The translations under genes and the position numbers were made by a program. 64,000 nucleotides of DNA from Prorocentrum cordatum (Eukaryota > Sar > Dinophyceae > Prorocentrales > Prorocentraceae). Positions 9,942-20,733 of this stretch are shown here, in pieces. How positions within the stretch are numbered: position 1 is the stretch's first letter; each line of letters begins with the position of its first letter. The notes under the pieces are model-generated. The model saw nothing but the letters and a program-made list of their open reading frames with translations, did not search any database and had not been told where the DNA came from. The stretch is from assembly GCA_963575745.1 (NCBI GenBank), contig CAUYUJ010014756.1, positions 1 to 64,000 of the forward strand. Direction: 5' to 3'.

Positions 9942-10027
9942 CCCAAAACCGTGTGGTGACGGACCGTGCGGTGAGGTCTTTGCGGATTTCGAGGTCACCG
10001 CCGGGTCTGTCACCACACGGTCTTTGG
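9942..10027. mobile_element. MITE-F hairpin, copy 2
   Basis: CCCAAAACCGTGTGGTGACG and GTCACCACACGGTCTTTGG are inverted copies enclosing GTGCGGTGA...TCACCGCCG. The right arm of copy 1 and the left arm of copy 2 are also inverted relative to each other, so 9824-10027 can form alternative cruciforms. Confidence 0.7.
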
Positions 10028-10184
10028 ACACCCAAGGCGGCGGCCGCGGGCGGCGACGGGCTGGACGCGTTCCGCGGCTCCGCGGAGTGCCCCACGCAGG
10101 GATCCGTCGGCCATCCGCTCTCTCGGGGGTTGCCACAGGTGCCCCCCCTTGGCCTCGGAGGAGGAGGACCCAGGCAGGATCGCG

Positions 10185-10310
10185 CCGTGAAGAATTCGGG
10201 ACGGAGGTTTTTCGCCACTCTCGGCCCCCAGGGGCCCTCGCCGGGCCCCGGGGCCGTCAAAAAACGAGTGAGGATGAAAAACCAGTCCCAGGGAAAGGGT
10301 CTGGGCGTCG
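10185..10310. repeat. inverted-repeat element, copy 2 of 3
   Basis: GGAGGTTTTTCGCCACTC on the left is inverted by GAGTGAGGATGAAAAACC on the right around a GGGGCCCTCGCCGGGCCCC core. Same family as 2345-2475 and 26700-26845. Confidence 0.6.
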
Positions 10311-10552
10311 CATGTCTGGGGAGGTTCCAGTACCTGTACCCTGGCCCTCGGTTTCGCCCCCTCGGGCTACCTCTGGAAGGCCCCCGTCGCCACCGCTGGA
10401 TTCGCCTCGAGATTCTGGTCGGAAGGCACCCAAGGAAAGGTCAGCGGAGTAGCAGTATGGATACCTTTGGGTTTTCCCATGGCCAACGGCGCCCACAGGT
10501 TTTCATTCCATTTTGGAGCCCCTGTGGCCCTCCGGGCCTCGTGAGGGGTGCT

Positions 10553-10777
10553 ATGGAGGCCGTGGGGGCCTCGCTGGGAACCCTGGGGGCACCGTGGGCC
10601 AGGGGCACTTCTAGCAACACCCGACTCTCGTGCCAATGGCCGTGCAAGTACGCCCGAAAACCACGGGGGTGCAAGCAGGGGCCCACATGTGACCGTTGCC
10701 ACCTGTGCTACTGGACGCGCGCGAAGGAGCACAAGAAGCAGGTCCTCAATGCGTCGGGGCGTCCGCAGCACGGGTAG
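10553..10777 (+). CDS. CCCH zinc-finger exon, terminal, partial gene
   Basis: Open frame from ATG at 10553 to TAG at 10775-10777 (the same frame is open further upstream). It encodes LSCQWPCKYARKPRGC then KQGPTCDRCHLC, a C-x8-C-x5-C-x3-H finger preceded by an extra Cys. The Cys spacing matches the finger at 7779-7987, and a basic YWTRAKEHKKQ tail follows. The GxxGHPHxC lead-in of the first finger is not conserved here (LGTLGAPWARG...). It may be the last exon of the same gene, a tandem paralogue, or a decaying copy. The start is uncertain because the exon probably begins at a splice acceptor. Confidence 0.5.
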   Translation: MEAVGASLGTLGAPWARGTSSNTRLSCQWPCKYARKPRGCKQGPTCDRCHLCYWTRAKEHKKQVLNASGRPQHG

Positions 10778-11310
10778 CCGCTGCCTGTGCACACAGAGCA
10801 GATCCTTGGTCTGAGATGCTGGGGCCTCGAACAGCAAACGCGGCATGTTCGTATGCGAGCTCCGCACGGTGGTCGTTTACAGTTATGTAATTATGTTATC
10901 TTTCCAGAGATGGTGAAGTCATCGCTGGCACACTTAGCGACTGTTCCAAGCGGCATTTGCCAACGGCAGTGGGGTTTCAAGTGGCACACGTCAGACGTGC
11001 ACGACTGCAACATGTCATCTTGTCTTGAAATGCCATGCACATTGCCTTGATGCATGCCGGCTGGCAATTAAGATCACAGAAGATCCGTGGTCGCAGACAA
11101 GGAGTAGTGTCGCAATTGTTCGCGCTGTGTGGTTGCCCATTCCATTTCGTAGCACACAGGGGCGCAATCCCAGTGTGGAAATGTTTCCATGTGTTAGCCA
11201 GCGTGGACCCCAAACAACGTTTCTATCGGTGTCACCTAGCTGGAACAATTCGCGTGGTGATATATGAGTAGTGTAATCTTTTTTGTGTGCAGAATATGAT
11301 GCGCAATATA
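10778..11310. other. no supported gene
   Basis: Lower-GC, unique-looking DNA downstream of the zinc-finger exon. Short open frames only. A TATCTTTCCAG acceptor-like sequence (about 10900-10908) occurs, without a coding partner. Confidence 0.4.
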
Positions 11311-11530
11311 TGTGGTGCGATCTATGTGGTGCGATGAAGTTGGAGCAACGTATGTTGTGCAATCTATACATGTATATATGCACATATATATACATACCTA
11401 TATACATATATATAGATGTATGTGCAAACTAAGAGGTGCAACAGATGTGGTGCAATCTGTGCGGTCCCATTGGTTTTTACAAATGATCCTATGCCCGTGC
11501 AAACACCCCACCCACCCACCCGCAACGTGG
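11311..11530. repeat. GTGGTGCGATCTAT repeats and TATA/ACATATAT microsatellite
   Basis: Repeated TGTGGTGC(G/A)AT(C/G) words on both sides of an AT-rich ACATATATATACATA stretch. They are followed by CGTGCAAACA..CCCACC..CCCGCAAC, a block that reappears at 12866-12902. Confidence 0.6.
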
Positions 11531-11889
11531 TTTGCCAAACCCATGCGGCGGCGATTGCGATGAGTGCTTGGCGTTGGCTGGTGCATTTTTGCGGCCGCGC
11601 TAGCCCGCGCATGCTCACGCGCACAGCGGCCAACTGGTTTGGCGCGACCGACGCGGCCACGTTGGCGCTGACCGTTGGGCAGTTCCCAGCGGGCACTTCA
11701 GTGCGAGTCGGTGAATTGGGTGGCTGCGGTATCATAGTGACGCCGACAACGGTAGACACGATTATGAGAGTAGCGACGACGGTAACGATGGTGGCGATGG
11801 CGACGGCAAGGCCAATGACGGCGCCGATGTTGATCACGTCCGCCGATAACGATGACGATCCCTTCGCGTCGGCGATGAAGGTGTTTTGA
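11531..11889. other. no supported gene
   Basis: GC-rich segment with period-3 GACGGCGA-like words (11735-11860) that resemble the (GAC)n block at 12948-13630. An open frame crosses it but has no domain. Confidence 0.4.
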
Positions 11890-12600
11890 AGGAGTTCGAC
11901 ATGCGCACGCAGCCGACACGCGCGAGTGACCCGCGTGGTATTATTTGACACGGATCGTGCCCCCCCTTTCACCCACCCACCCACCCACCCCACCCCACCT
12001 CCACCCCAGCACGCGCATGGGGGCGTTCAAGGGAGTTCGACATACGGCGCGAGAGACCCGCTTGGCAGAAGTTGATGACAATGTTGGAAAGCCGATGTTT
12101 CCCTTATGAATTCGCAAGGCGCGAACGCAGGATCATTTTGAAAACGCACGTTGCAAAACTATGTTTTTGAAAAAATGTTCGGGACACCCGTTTCTGAAAT
12201 CTATGCGAAACTCCAGGTGTTCCGAAGGATGTCCGCATGCGCGCGCGACGACGCGCAAGTATGCTGTTCGCTTCGTTTTTTTGCAACAGGCTCTTGCGAC
12301 AGCACACGCGCGCAGGGGCGTTCGAACGATTTCGACGCGCGCGCGCGAGAGGCCAATTTAGAAGCACTGAACGAAAAAATGCTGGAAACCTGGGTAGTTG
12401 CCTTAAGACTTCGCTAGAGCGCGAGCGCAAACTGTTTGTGAATTTCCCCGTTGCGAAATAATGTTTTTAATGTTTTCGTGACATCGATGGCGAATCTCTG
12501 CGAAAGCTGAGGTTGTGCAAGGGTTTTGGCATGCGCGCGCGACGACGCGCGCGTGCGCATTTCGCTCCAGTTTTTATATAAAAAAAAATGAAAACTGCTG
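11890..12600 (+). repeat. 295-bp tandem repeat, first block
   Basis: Units repeat with a spacing of about 300 bp (TTGCAAAACTATGTTTTTGA at 12151, TTGCGAAATAATGTTTTTAA at 12451). Each carries GGCATGCGCGCGCGACGACG-type and GGGCGTTCGA-type words. An older partial unit precedes at 11890-12150. Confidence 0.75.
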
Positions 12601-12654
12601 ATTTGTGATAAACGAGTGTGCGCGTATAGTATTTTATAAACCCAAAAAAAATGA

Positions 12655-12905
12655 AAGGGGAGCCGAACTCCAGCCTGCCTTGGATGGTGCGATTTCGTGT
12701 TTAGGTTGGACGATGGGGCAGAATCTTATGTAGAGTGCAATACGAAAAGGAGTACCGTTAACCCCTTGGGGGGGGGGGGCGGGCGGAACCCTAATATTTC
12801 TTATAAAGGAAAATCTACGTGGTGTTATTAGTTTTGACCGTCTTGAAGCTGTCCTCTCCACTGATCGTGCAAACATCCCACCTTCCCACCCGCAACTTGG
12901 TCGCA
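12655..12905 (+). repeat. dispersed repeat paired with 14140-14345
   Basis: CCAGCCTGCCTTGGATGG, CGATTTCGTGTTTAGG and TTGGACGATGGGGCAGAAT are shared with 14148-14204. The right parts (AAAGGAAAATC versus AAAAGAGAATCC) are also shared. Both copies follow the 295-bp repeat, implying duplication of a larger cassette. Confidence 0.65.
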
Positions 12906-12947
12906 AGACCTCTTCAGACAAGACCGTGACGGTAGGTACCACATGGC

Positions 12948-13430
12948 ACTTGGCCACGACACCGACGCCGACGACGACAGCGACATCGACGACGACGGCG
13001 CCGCCGACACCGACACCGACTGCGACGACACCGACGACGTCTCCAATGTTTTCGACGACGACAACGACGACAACGACGACGACGACACCGACGACGACGA
13101 CGACGACGACGACGACAACGACGCCGAAGACGACGACGAAGACGACGACGACGTCGCCAACGGAGACGACGACGAAGGAGGAGAAAAAACGACGACGGCG
13201 ACAACGACGACAACGACGATGGAGGAGGGAAGACGGCGACGACGCCAACGACGAAGAAGGAGGAAGGACGGCGACGCCGACGACGACAAGGACGAGGGAG
13301 GAGGGAAGACGACGACAACGACGACGAAAACGACGACGACGGCGACGAAATAGGAGGGACGACGACGAGACGCCGACGACGGACGACGACGACGAGGGAG
13401 GAGGACAACGACGAGGGAGGAGTGAAGACC

Positions 13431-13461
<31 letters not shown>

Positions 13462-13630
13462 CGACGAAATAGGAGGGACAACGACGAGACGCCGACGAAG
13501 ACAACGAGGGAGGAAGGACGACCACGGCGACAACGACGACGGAAGCGACGACGACGCCAAGACGACGACGACGACGACGACGAGGAAAGACAGAAGAGGA
13601 CGACGACGACGACGACGACGACGCAAGAGC
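12948..13630. repeat. (GAC)n compound microsatellite
   Basis: About 680 bp of GAC/ACG triplets with AAG and GAG interruptions. Open frames give poly-Asp, poly-Thr or poly-Arg and are not called as genes. Confidence 0.95.
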
Positions 13631-13639
13631 GCGCGCGCA

Positions 13640-14100
13640 CACTTTTGTTGAAAACCCATGTTGCGAAACCATGTGTTTTTGTAGGCTTTTCGGACGCACG
13701 ATTTCGAAATCCTTCCGAAACCGATGGTTTTTCGAAGGATTTTGGCATACGCCCGCGACGACGCGCGCGTCTGCACTTCGTCCCATTTTTTTGCAGAGGA
13801 TTCTCGCGACGGCACACGCGCAAGGGCGTTCGACAGATTTCGACATGTGCGCGCGAAGCCCGTTTGGTAGCAATTTGAGAAAATCTTGAAAAAACATGGT
13901 TTTCTTAAGATTTCGCAAGAGCTCGCGCGTAAGCTTTTTTAGCAAATCAGTGTTGCGAAACCATGTGTTTTCGTATGTGTTTTGGAAATGCAAGTTTGAA
14001 ATCTCTCCGGAACCGAAGGTTTTTGAAGGATTTCGGCATACGCCCGCGACGACGCGCGCGTCTGCACTTCGTCCCGTTGTTTGCAAGGGATTCGTGAAAA
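13640..14100 (+). repeat. 295-bp tandem repeat, second block
   Basis: TTGCGAAACCATGTGTTTT at 13661 and 13953 (292 bp apart), each followed by GAAACCGA/GGAACCGA and CGCCCGCGACGACGCGCGCG. The arrangement mirrors 11890-12600 on the far side of the (GAC)n block. Confidence 0.8.
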
Positions 14101-14139
14101 AGTGCTATGTCAGAACAAAATATGTCACCGCATAGTGTT

Positions 14140-14199
14140 TCGGGGAAACCGGCCTGCCTGGGATGGTACGATTTCATATTTAGGATGGACGAGTGTGCA

Positions 14200-14238
<39 letters not shown>

Positions 14239-14345
14239 TGAAATTGTATTATCCCAGGGGGAAGCGTTAAGTCCGGGGGGGGTAGAGTTCATTCTCTCTT
14301 TAGAAAAGAGAATCCATTTTGTGCAATCTAGGCGGCGACTGTGAA
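14140..14345 (+). repeat. dispersed repeat with internal (TA)n
   Basis: Second copy of the 12655-12905 sequence, interrupted at 14203-14232 by a (TA)n run. Confidence 0.65.
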
Positions 14346-14935
14346 CACGGAGCCGCCAGACCGCCAGCAAGGCCCAGACAGCGCGCGGCGACGAGGCGGC
14401 GACGGGGCGGCGATGGCGAGCATGGTGCCGCCAAGCCGACAATCAGGGCCAGCTCTTTAGGAGAGAAGTAAGAGAAGTAAGACCCCTAGTTGCAAGCATT
14501 GTTTGGGGGACGTTGCGGCTTGTGACACTGGCGTGCGAAGGCGCATCGCCTCGGCACTTGGTGGAGCCATCTCCGGGGCACGCCGAAACAAGCATGAAAG
14601 CCTATCGACTGGGCTCAGGTACATTTACCAGTTGATGCGCGCATCTCACCACTGCAAGGACTGATGGCTCAGTGCACATGACGTGTGTGGAGTGAATTCG
14701 GGTGGCTGTAGCGTCGCAGTGCTTGCAGCCACGAGGCGTACGAGATGTGTGAATCGCCAAGTACTAATTCGTTGCTGGCATGTGGTATCTCTTGGTTTGT
14801 CTTTCGCTGCGTTGTGGCACCGAGATGTCCGTGTTGCGGTCATGACGCGTCAGTGCGTCAGCCGCGCTGGGTAACTCCGGGAGGGGCGGCGAAGTCGGTA
14901 TACAGGGGCCTACGTTCGGCGGCGAGCCTGGGGGG
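14346..14935. other. no supported gene
   Basis: Unique-looking DNA with only short open frames on both strands. Confidence 0.4.
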
Positions 14936-15105
14936 GACGTGAGAAGGGGCGTGCCTTCTCAGAGGGTTCGGAAGCCCCCCGGCCTGAGAAGTCTCCTGAG
15001 CCTTCCCCGAAGACACGGACAGCTTCCCAGAAGGCCGGAGGGCTTCTGAGAGGCCCCGCCGCCTTCCGAGAAGGCCTTCTCCTTCTCGCTTCCCCTCCTG
15101 CGCAG
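14936..15105. repeat. AAGGCTTCTGAGAAGGCC-type repeat, uninterrupted copy
   Basis: Clustered GAAGGCC/GGCTTCTGAG words, many partly palindromic. The order CCTTCCCCGAAGA..., TTCCCAGAAGGCC, GGGCTTCTGAGAGGCCCCGC, GAGAAGGCCTTCTCCTTCTC matches 26345-26690, where a MITE-A is inserted. Confidence 0.7.
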
Positions 15106-15820
15106 AGGGACGAGGCTCGAAGTGGCCACAGGCAGCGCACTCGGGGCGCGATGCGTTCGCGGAGAGGTCTTCGTCCGCCGGGCATGCGGTGCGCACCACC
15201 TCCAGCGCTCGTTGCTTGCACGAGGTGTCCCCCCTCGAGAGGAGGGAGCGTGCTCGGCGGCCTTTTGATCGTGCTCACGTACTTTTTAAGCCTCCTCGCC
15301 CTCCACCTGCCAGGGGCGCTCGGCCGGGAGGAGGCAGGGCTCTCGGACGTGGCCGCCTTGGCTGCGAGCCTCCTCGAAGGTGTTGGGGAACTCGAGGATT
15401 TAGAGGCCTCTGCCTTGGAGGCCTCCGACTCGGGGCCTGGCAAGGCCCCTCGAAATGGCTCCAGCCCGGTGCCTCATCTCATCTCATCGCCCTCCAGCCC
15501 TGGCACCGAAGAGGCTGGATCTGCTGGGCACGCTTTCGTGCCGTCTGATGTTTGCCCCCAACGAGCAAGTTTTGGACCAGTGACCTGGATTGTGCTCGAG
15601 CTCAGGGGATAGCTTCGACGCAAATCCCGTTCCCCCTTGGAGAGGGTTCAGATTCTGGGGCGTCTGGTTTTGTGTGCGCCGGTTTGCTTTGGACTCGGTT
15701 GTGGTGCGGCGTGCAGGGCGAAGGGGGGCCGCGCGCACGGCACGCGCGGCCAACGAGTCGCCAGCGCGGGGCCTGGATACAGTCGAGCCCTCCCTGTTGT
15801 TCTCTGCGACCCCGACGTGG
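15106..15820 (+). other. GC-rich region, coding status unresolved
   Basis: A 153-codon plus-strand frame (15151-15612) includes a hydrophobic segment, GGLLIVLTYFLSLLALHLPG. An overlapping minus-strand frame of 177 codons is equally open and Ser/Ala/Arg-rich. Neither has a recognisable domain, so neither is called. Confidence 0.3.
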
Positions 15821-15824
15821 CGGA

Positions 15825-15928
15825 GTCGGAGGAGGAGGAGGAGGAGGAGGAGGAGGAGGAGGAAGAGGAGGGAGGAGGAGGAAGAGGAAGGAGGAGGAGG
15901 AGGAGGAGGAGGAGGAGGAGGTCGCCTC
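15825..15928. repeat. (GGA)n tract
   Basis: Purine tract of GGA units; a second one lies at 16198-16268. Confidence 0.95.
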
Positions 15929-16197
15929 GGGAGCTCCTGCACCGCTCTCGGCAGCGCCGCGGCACCGCGCCCGTCTCGTGTGCTGGGCGCTCTGCCCGCC
16001 CGCTTCTGCCCGGGGCCGTCGCGCCGGCTGGGTCGCGCGGCAGGCCGCGCCGCCGCGCTGGCCGCGCTGGGGGCCGGCGCGCGGCGGCTGCTGCCGCTGC
16101 GCCAGGCGCGCTCGCAGCAGCAGCGCCGCTGCGCCGGGGCCGAGCTGGCACCCCGCACCGTGGGCGTCGCGTATACGGGGGGGGGAGGGCAGCGTCC
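15929..16197 (+). other. very GC-rich block between GGA tracts
   Basis: Open in all three plus frames and in minus frames. One frame gives an Ala/Leu/Arg-rich helix-like peptide (ALAALGAGARRLLPLRQARS). It may be an exon, but composition alone could produce this. Confidence 0.3.
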
Positions 16198-16268
16198 ACG
16201 AAGAGGAGGAGAAGGAAAAGGAGGAGGAGGAGGAGGTGGAGGGCAGGAAGAGGAGGAGGAGGAGGGCC

Positions 16269-17285
16269 TTCTCGCTCGACCCATCCACTTCTAGCCTCCC
16301 CCCTCCATCCCCTCCCCTCCCCTCCCTGAGGCGGTGGGCGGGAGGGGCCGCCCCGGTGACGGGCCAGTTATCGTTGCAAGAATGCGTAGTCCGTGTGTGG
16401 GCTGTCTTGATTGTAAGAACTTGCCTTGCGCTGGTGTGTTACCAGCCATGCATGACGTGCAAGTTTGAAGGTTTTATATGCAGTTTCTGTTCCCCGGGAG
16501 CGATGCCGCTATTTAAAATACGGGTGCCCAAAATTCAACAAGTTCTGTGAAACGCGGGTTCGCCAAATTCAGTAGTTCTCAGGTGATTTGGCATTCTCTT
16601 CTGTCGCAAACGATACTTCTGCAGTATTTGCCTGCGTCAATTTGTGTGCCACGGATTGGGCCGGTGCATTTCTTGAGAGGGTTCGCCTTGATCGTGCTGG
16701 TGAACACGAGCTGTCAGCGTACGAGGCCGTCCCGTCCCCGCGCAGGCACGCCGCATGCGGCAGCAGTCCTTGCCCCGCGGCTTGAGACTGAATGCCGAGT
16801 CCTACAATTGCTCAGGGGCGCAGGTGGTGCACAGCGAAATATAGCCAGCAAGTGTGGAAGACGATCGCCAGAAGGCACACCTTTTCCTGAACTGTCCTTG
16901 CTCTTCTGCGCCGTCGTATGGACGTGCGCCTCCAGCCGCCGGCACTTCTTCAGCCGATGTGTCATGCATACACGGCGTTCTTGATTGGCAGGTGGTGTAC
17001 AGTGCGCGCGTTACCCCATCGCTCAGTGTAAAAAAAGCCGGGCAGCCCTGCAACATTAACACGCTGATGGGGTCGCCCCGACCAGCGTGGCATTGATGCT
17101 GGTCTTGAGGAGGTCAAGACGGCCCGAGAGGGGCCCGAGACAACCCAAGAGGGCCCCCGGATCCACATCAGGACTCCCAGGGGGCGCCCTTCGGCGACCG
17201 TTGGCGACAACTGGAGCTGGTCGGTCGGAAGGGCGTCTCTCTGCTGCAAAACGACTCGGGCTCTAACGACAGAGTGCAGCGTTCT
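16269..17285. other. no supported gene
   Basis: Moderate-GC DNA. A plus frame near 16630 reads VCATDWAGAFLERVRLDRAG and looks protein-like, but it breaks at stops soon after. No assignment is possible. Confidence 0.35.
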
Positions 17286-17431
17286 TCTCTTTTGTTTCTC
17301 TCTCTCTCTCTCTCTCTCCCTCTCTTTCATTCTCTCGTATGTGCATATGCACATTGTACAGAATCAACCGCTAAACATAAACGCTTGTTCATCACGCTCT
17401 CTTGCTTCAGTATAGGTATGTACCTCTTTCG

Positions 17432-17465
<34 letters not shown>

Positions 17466-17935
17466 ACACTTAAATATGTGTACACAGATCCTTCTCCCAG
17501 ATGCGCGCGTGCACATAAATTCATGTCGACGCACGTGTACACAAACAGAAGTGCACACAATCTTCATTTGTTTATGTAATCACCATAGATTGCGCATGCG
17601 TGTACACTTGAACCAAATTGTTACATACGTTGCCGTGTACGCGCATGTGCTCACCGCGCACGTACGTATCTATATGTATTTGTATATATATATAGATGAT
17701 TGTGGAGTGTGCGATGTTGGTCTACGTTGTCCCTACAGCTGTTCGTATGTGTGCAGACGTAGGTGTGCATATGGTATATACATGAGCGTGTGTGAACATG
17801 TACATGTCAGACTGGCTCTCTCGCTCTCTCTCTCTCTCTCTGTCTCTAGTTGATTATACTTTTCTCTCTCGCTCTCCCTCCCTTTCTCTCTCTCTCTTTC
17901 TCTATCTCTTCTCGCTCTCTCTCTCTTTAACACAT
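17286..17935. repeat. (CT)n microsatellites in AT/CA-rich context
   Basis: Pure CT runs at 17298-17320, 17438-17466 and 17816-17930, with ACATGTGTACAC-like spacers rich in alternating purine/pyrimidine. No gene. Confidence 0.9.
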
Positions 17936-18149
17936 GTACATACATGCTTGCATACAGATACACGTATAACTATTATACATTGGCGCAAGTCCAAAAATCA
18001 TTCGATTTGAAGCACGTCGGGACTGCAGCGGTCGGCACGTGAGGGGAAGGCGCCGATTTCGGCCATGCCTGGGAACCCAGGTGGTGCCTAAACCCTCGCG
18101 TTCCACGCCATCGCCCCTGTGATCATTGCCGACGTCGATAATGTAGGCC

Positions 18150-18490
18150 CGCGCGCACATATGTGTGTATGTGCATACATATTTATACACATATCTATAT
18201 ATATATATACATACACACATACATATGTATGATAGGTACATACATACATGCGTATATGCATGCATGCACACACATACATACATACATACATACATACATA
18301 CATACATACATACATACATACATACATACATACATACATACATACATGCATACATGCATGCATGCATGCATGCATACATGCATACATACATACATACATA
18401 TATACATACATTCATACACATACATACATACATACATGCATACTTGCATACTCACATACTTACATACTTACATACTTACTTACATAGGTT
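18150..18490. repeat. (CATA)n microsatellite
   Basis: About 340 bp of ACAT/CATA tetranucleotides with GCATGCATGCATGCATGCAT interruptions. Long Tyr/Ile/His frames are artefacts. Confidence 0.95.
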
Positions 18491-18519
18491 TTCGGCGCAT
18501 CCCGTATATATGGAATCTC

Positions 18520-19010
18520 GTGGAAGGCATCTCAGGGAGCCTTTTGGACACAGTTTGGACGCCTCTTGGGGGCCTCTTGGGGGCCTCGTGGGGCATCCTG
18601 GACGCCTCTTGGGGACCTCCTAGGGGTCTCTTGGGGCGGAAGGATTTTCGGTCCGTGTTCCCTCTCTTGTGCGTCTTTGGGGGCCATCTTGGGGCCTCTT
18701 GGGCCGTTTTGGGCGCCTCTTGGGCCGTCTTAGGGCCCTCTTGGGCCATTTTGGGGCCCTCTTGGGCCGTCTTGGGGCGGTCTTGGGGGCCTCGAGGGCC
18801 GTCTGGGGACGTCGGGAAGCCGAAAAGGCGAGAACGCGACAATCTTTAGGAATTTTGCAGATAATAAATGATGTTGGCCTCTGTGGCCCTCTTGGGAACT
18901 TTCGGAGGCCTCTTCGAGCGTATTGGAGGCCTCCTGGGCCGTTTCGCGGGCATCTTGCGCGTCTTGGGGTGATCTTTCGGCAGCTCGGGGCCCTCCTGGA
19001 CCGTCTTGGG
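18520..19010 (+). repeat. GGCCTCTTGGGCCGTCTT tandem repeat
   Basis: Imperfect 20-24-bp units built from GGGCC(G/A)TCTTGGGG and GGCCTCTTGG. At 18795-18880 the array is broken by a cassette (GGAAGCCGAAAAGGCGAGAA ... ATAAATGATGTTGGCCTC). Related cassettes interrupt the same array type at 57825-57900 and 58190-58262. Confidence 0.85.
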
Positions 19011-19124
19011 TCCATCACGCGACGAGATGCGGGAGAGCCCGGAGGGGTGCACGCGGGAAGCCCCAGGGGGCACGCGCGAAGCCTCGGGAGGTTTGAGATG
19101 TTGGGGTCTGGGCCCCTCCAAGAC

Positions 19125-19300
19125 TCCCTCCTCCTCCTCCTCCTCCTCCTCCTCCTCCTCCTCCTCCTCCTCCTCCTCCTCCTCCTCCTCCTCCTCCTCA
19201 CCCCCCCCTTCCTCCTCCCCCTCCTCCCCCTCCTCCTCCTCCTCCTCCTCATCCTTCCTCCTCCTCCTCCTCCTCCTCCTCCTCCTCCTCCTCCTCCCCA
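19125..19300. repeat. (TCC)n tract
   Basis: Pyrimidine tract of TCC units directly upstream of the LINE relic at 19320. Confidence 0.95.
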
Positions 19301-20421
19301 CGAGTGAGGACTGAGGCTTTAGAGGATACAGCAAAGGACCTGAGGACACGCCCACTCCGTGCCCATGCCCAGAGGCACAGTTCTGCTTGGCATGCTCTCT
19401 GCCTGCATGCGTGGCGTGACCAATGCCCTCGTCTTCGTCATCCTTTTGGATGTGTTCGGGGATTCCGTGCTGAAGTACTTCGCGGCTACAAACACGTTGC
19501 CCACATTGGCGCCTGAAGTTGTCCTTGCAGAAACCTGTCCCGCCGCTTTGGGAGGAGCATCGCCAGAAGTATTTGGACGGCATGGTTGGCAAGCGCCGCA
19601 TTCCACCGGCAAGTCGCTGCTGCCCAGGACCTCCGTCCTCCTCGCGCTCCCCCTCATGGATTGCCCACTGCCCTCGATGCGGGCCCCGAGGCCCCTCGTC
19701 TGGCCCACCTCGCGCCGGGGCGGGTCACAGACGCGTCGGGGGAGGCGCTCTACCAGCGGAGGACAGGGGCCTCTGCTCTCGCATGCCGCTCTTCCGACGT
19801 CAACGCGCGCGTCCGCGACATTGGCGTATGGCCTACCGCTTGGTGCGGTGGCCAGTCCCAGGAGATCGGGCTTCACCGGTATCCTGCAGCAGGAGGTTAA
19901 CGACTCACACGTGTCCCATCAACCCGAGTCCCAATACGGAGCCATCCCGCACAGTGGCACTGACATGGCCGCGCATGTCCTCCATTCGCTCGTGGACTAT
20001 GCAGACAGGGCTAAACTCTCCGTTCTTGTACTGCTCATCGACCTCACGAATGCTCTACGACCGCATGATCCGGCAACTCATCTACGGCTGGGGCACGTTT
20101 CCCCAGAACCAGCAGCGCGCTCGCACGTTGGAATGAGCCGCGTTTCGGTCTGCAGCTGATTGGATGCCTTCTGATCTGGACGAGCGGGGCCCTCTCCTTC
20201 CGCAGCGGGGCGTGGGTCCGAAAGCGGCTGCGATGGCGCGTGCGCCACATGGCAGCGCTCCGGTCTCGGTGGCCGACCTCCCGACGTGCGTCACTGGCCG
20301 CACGGGGGGGGCGCCGAGGTCGTAGGCTGGGCGCTCTGGTATTCAGCGGGGTCTACGGCTCTGCCCTCGGCATGACGGCCCGGGCGGCCAGGAGGGCAGG
20401 CATCACACTCGAGCTACGTTA

Positions 20422-20628
20422 ATAAGTCGGGCGTGTTCCCCTACAGGCGGAGCTTGGACGGCAAATGAAACATACCCCAAAGAATAGCTAAAGGATAAGC
20501 AAAAACGGCGTTTTTCTTTTAATCCCCCCCAAAAAAACATGGCACAAAGCCTGTTCTCATTTCATTGTGTCTGTTTTGTTTTTTGTACTTTTGAGTTCTC
20601 CTCCTGTGGAGGGACAGGCCCGAGTTGA
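20422..20628 (+). mobile_element. MITE-A copy inside LINE relic
   Basis: Left ATAAGTCGGGCGTGTTCCCC followed by TACAGG; right CTCCTGTGGAGGGACAGGCC followed by CGAGTTGA. The longer, A/T-rich centre contains GAATAGCTAAAGGATA. It splits the RT relic between its motif B and motif C segments. The flanks (CTACGTTA / AGCCGCCA) do not match. Confidence 0.75.
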
Positions 20629-20733
20629 AGCCGCCATAGCCGGGTGGGCCCCTTCGGGCGAGCCCGCGCGCCGGCGCGACAGCGGCAGAGTCTCTCCTCG
20701 ACGCGGCCCTGCATGGATGACGAGGCGCTGGCG

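Noticed and set aside
10500-10520. CCATTTTGG as a possible relict spliced leader before the second CCCH exon
   Set aside because: Only nine bases match and the diagnostic CTCAAG end is absent (GAGCCC instead); the same word occurs by chance in the GGCCATTTTGGG repeats.
14910-15612. Overlapping plus (153-codon) and minus (177-codon) frames
   Set aside because: Both are open because of high GC; neither shows domain, splice or repeat evidence that would choose between them.
18163-18849. Tyr/His/Ile-rich frames of up to 228 codons
   Set aside because: Translation of the CATA microsatellite and the GGCCTCTTGGG array; no non-repetitive part.
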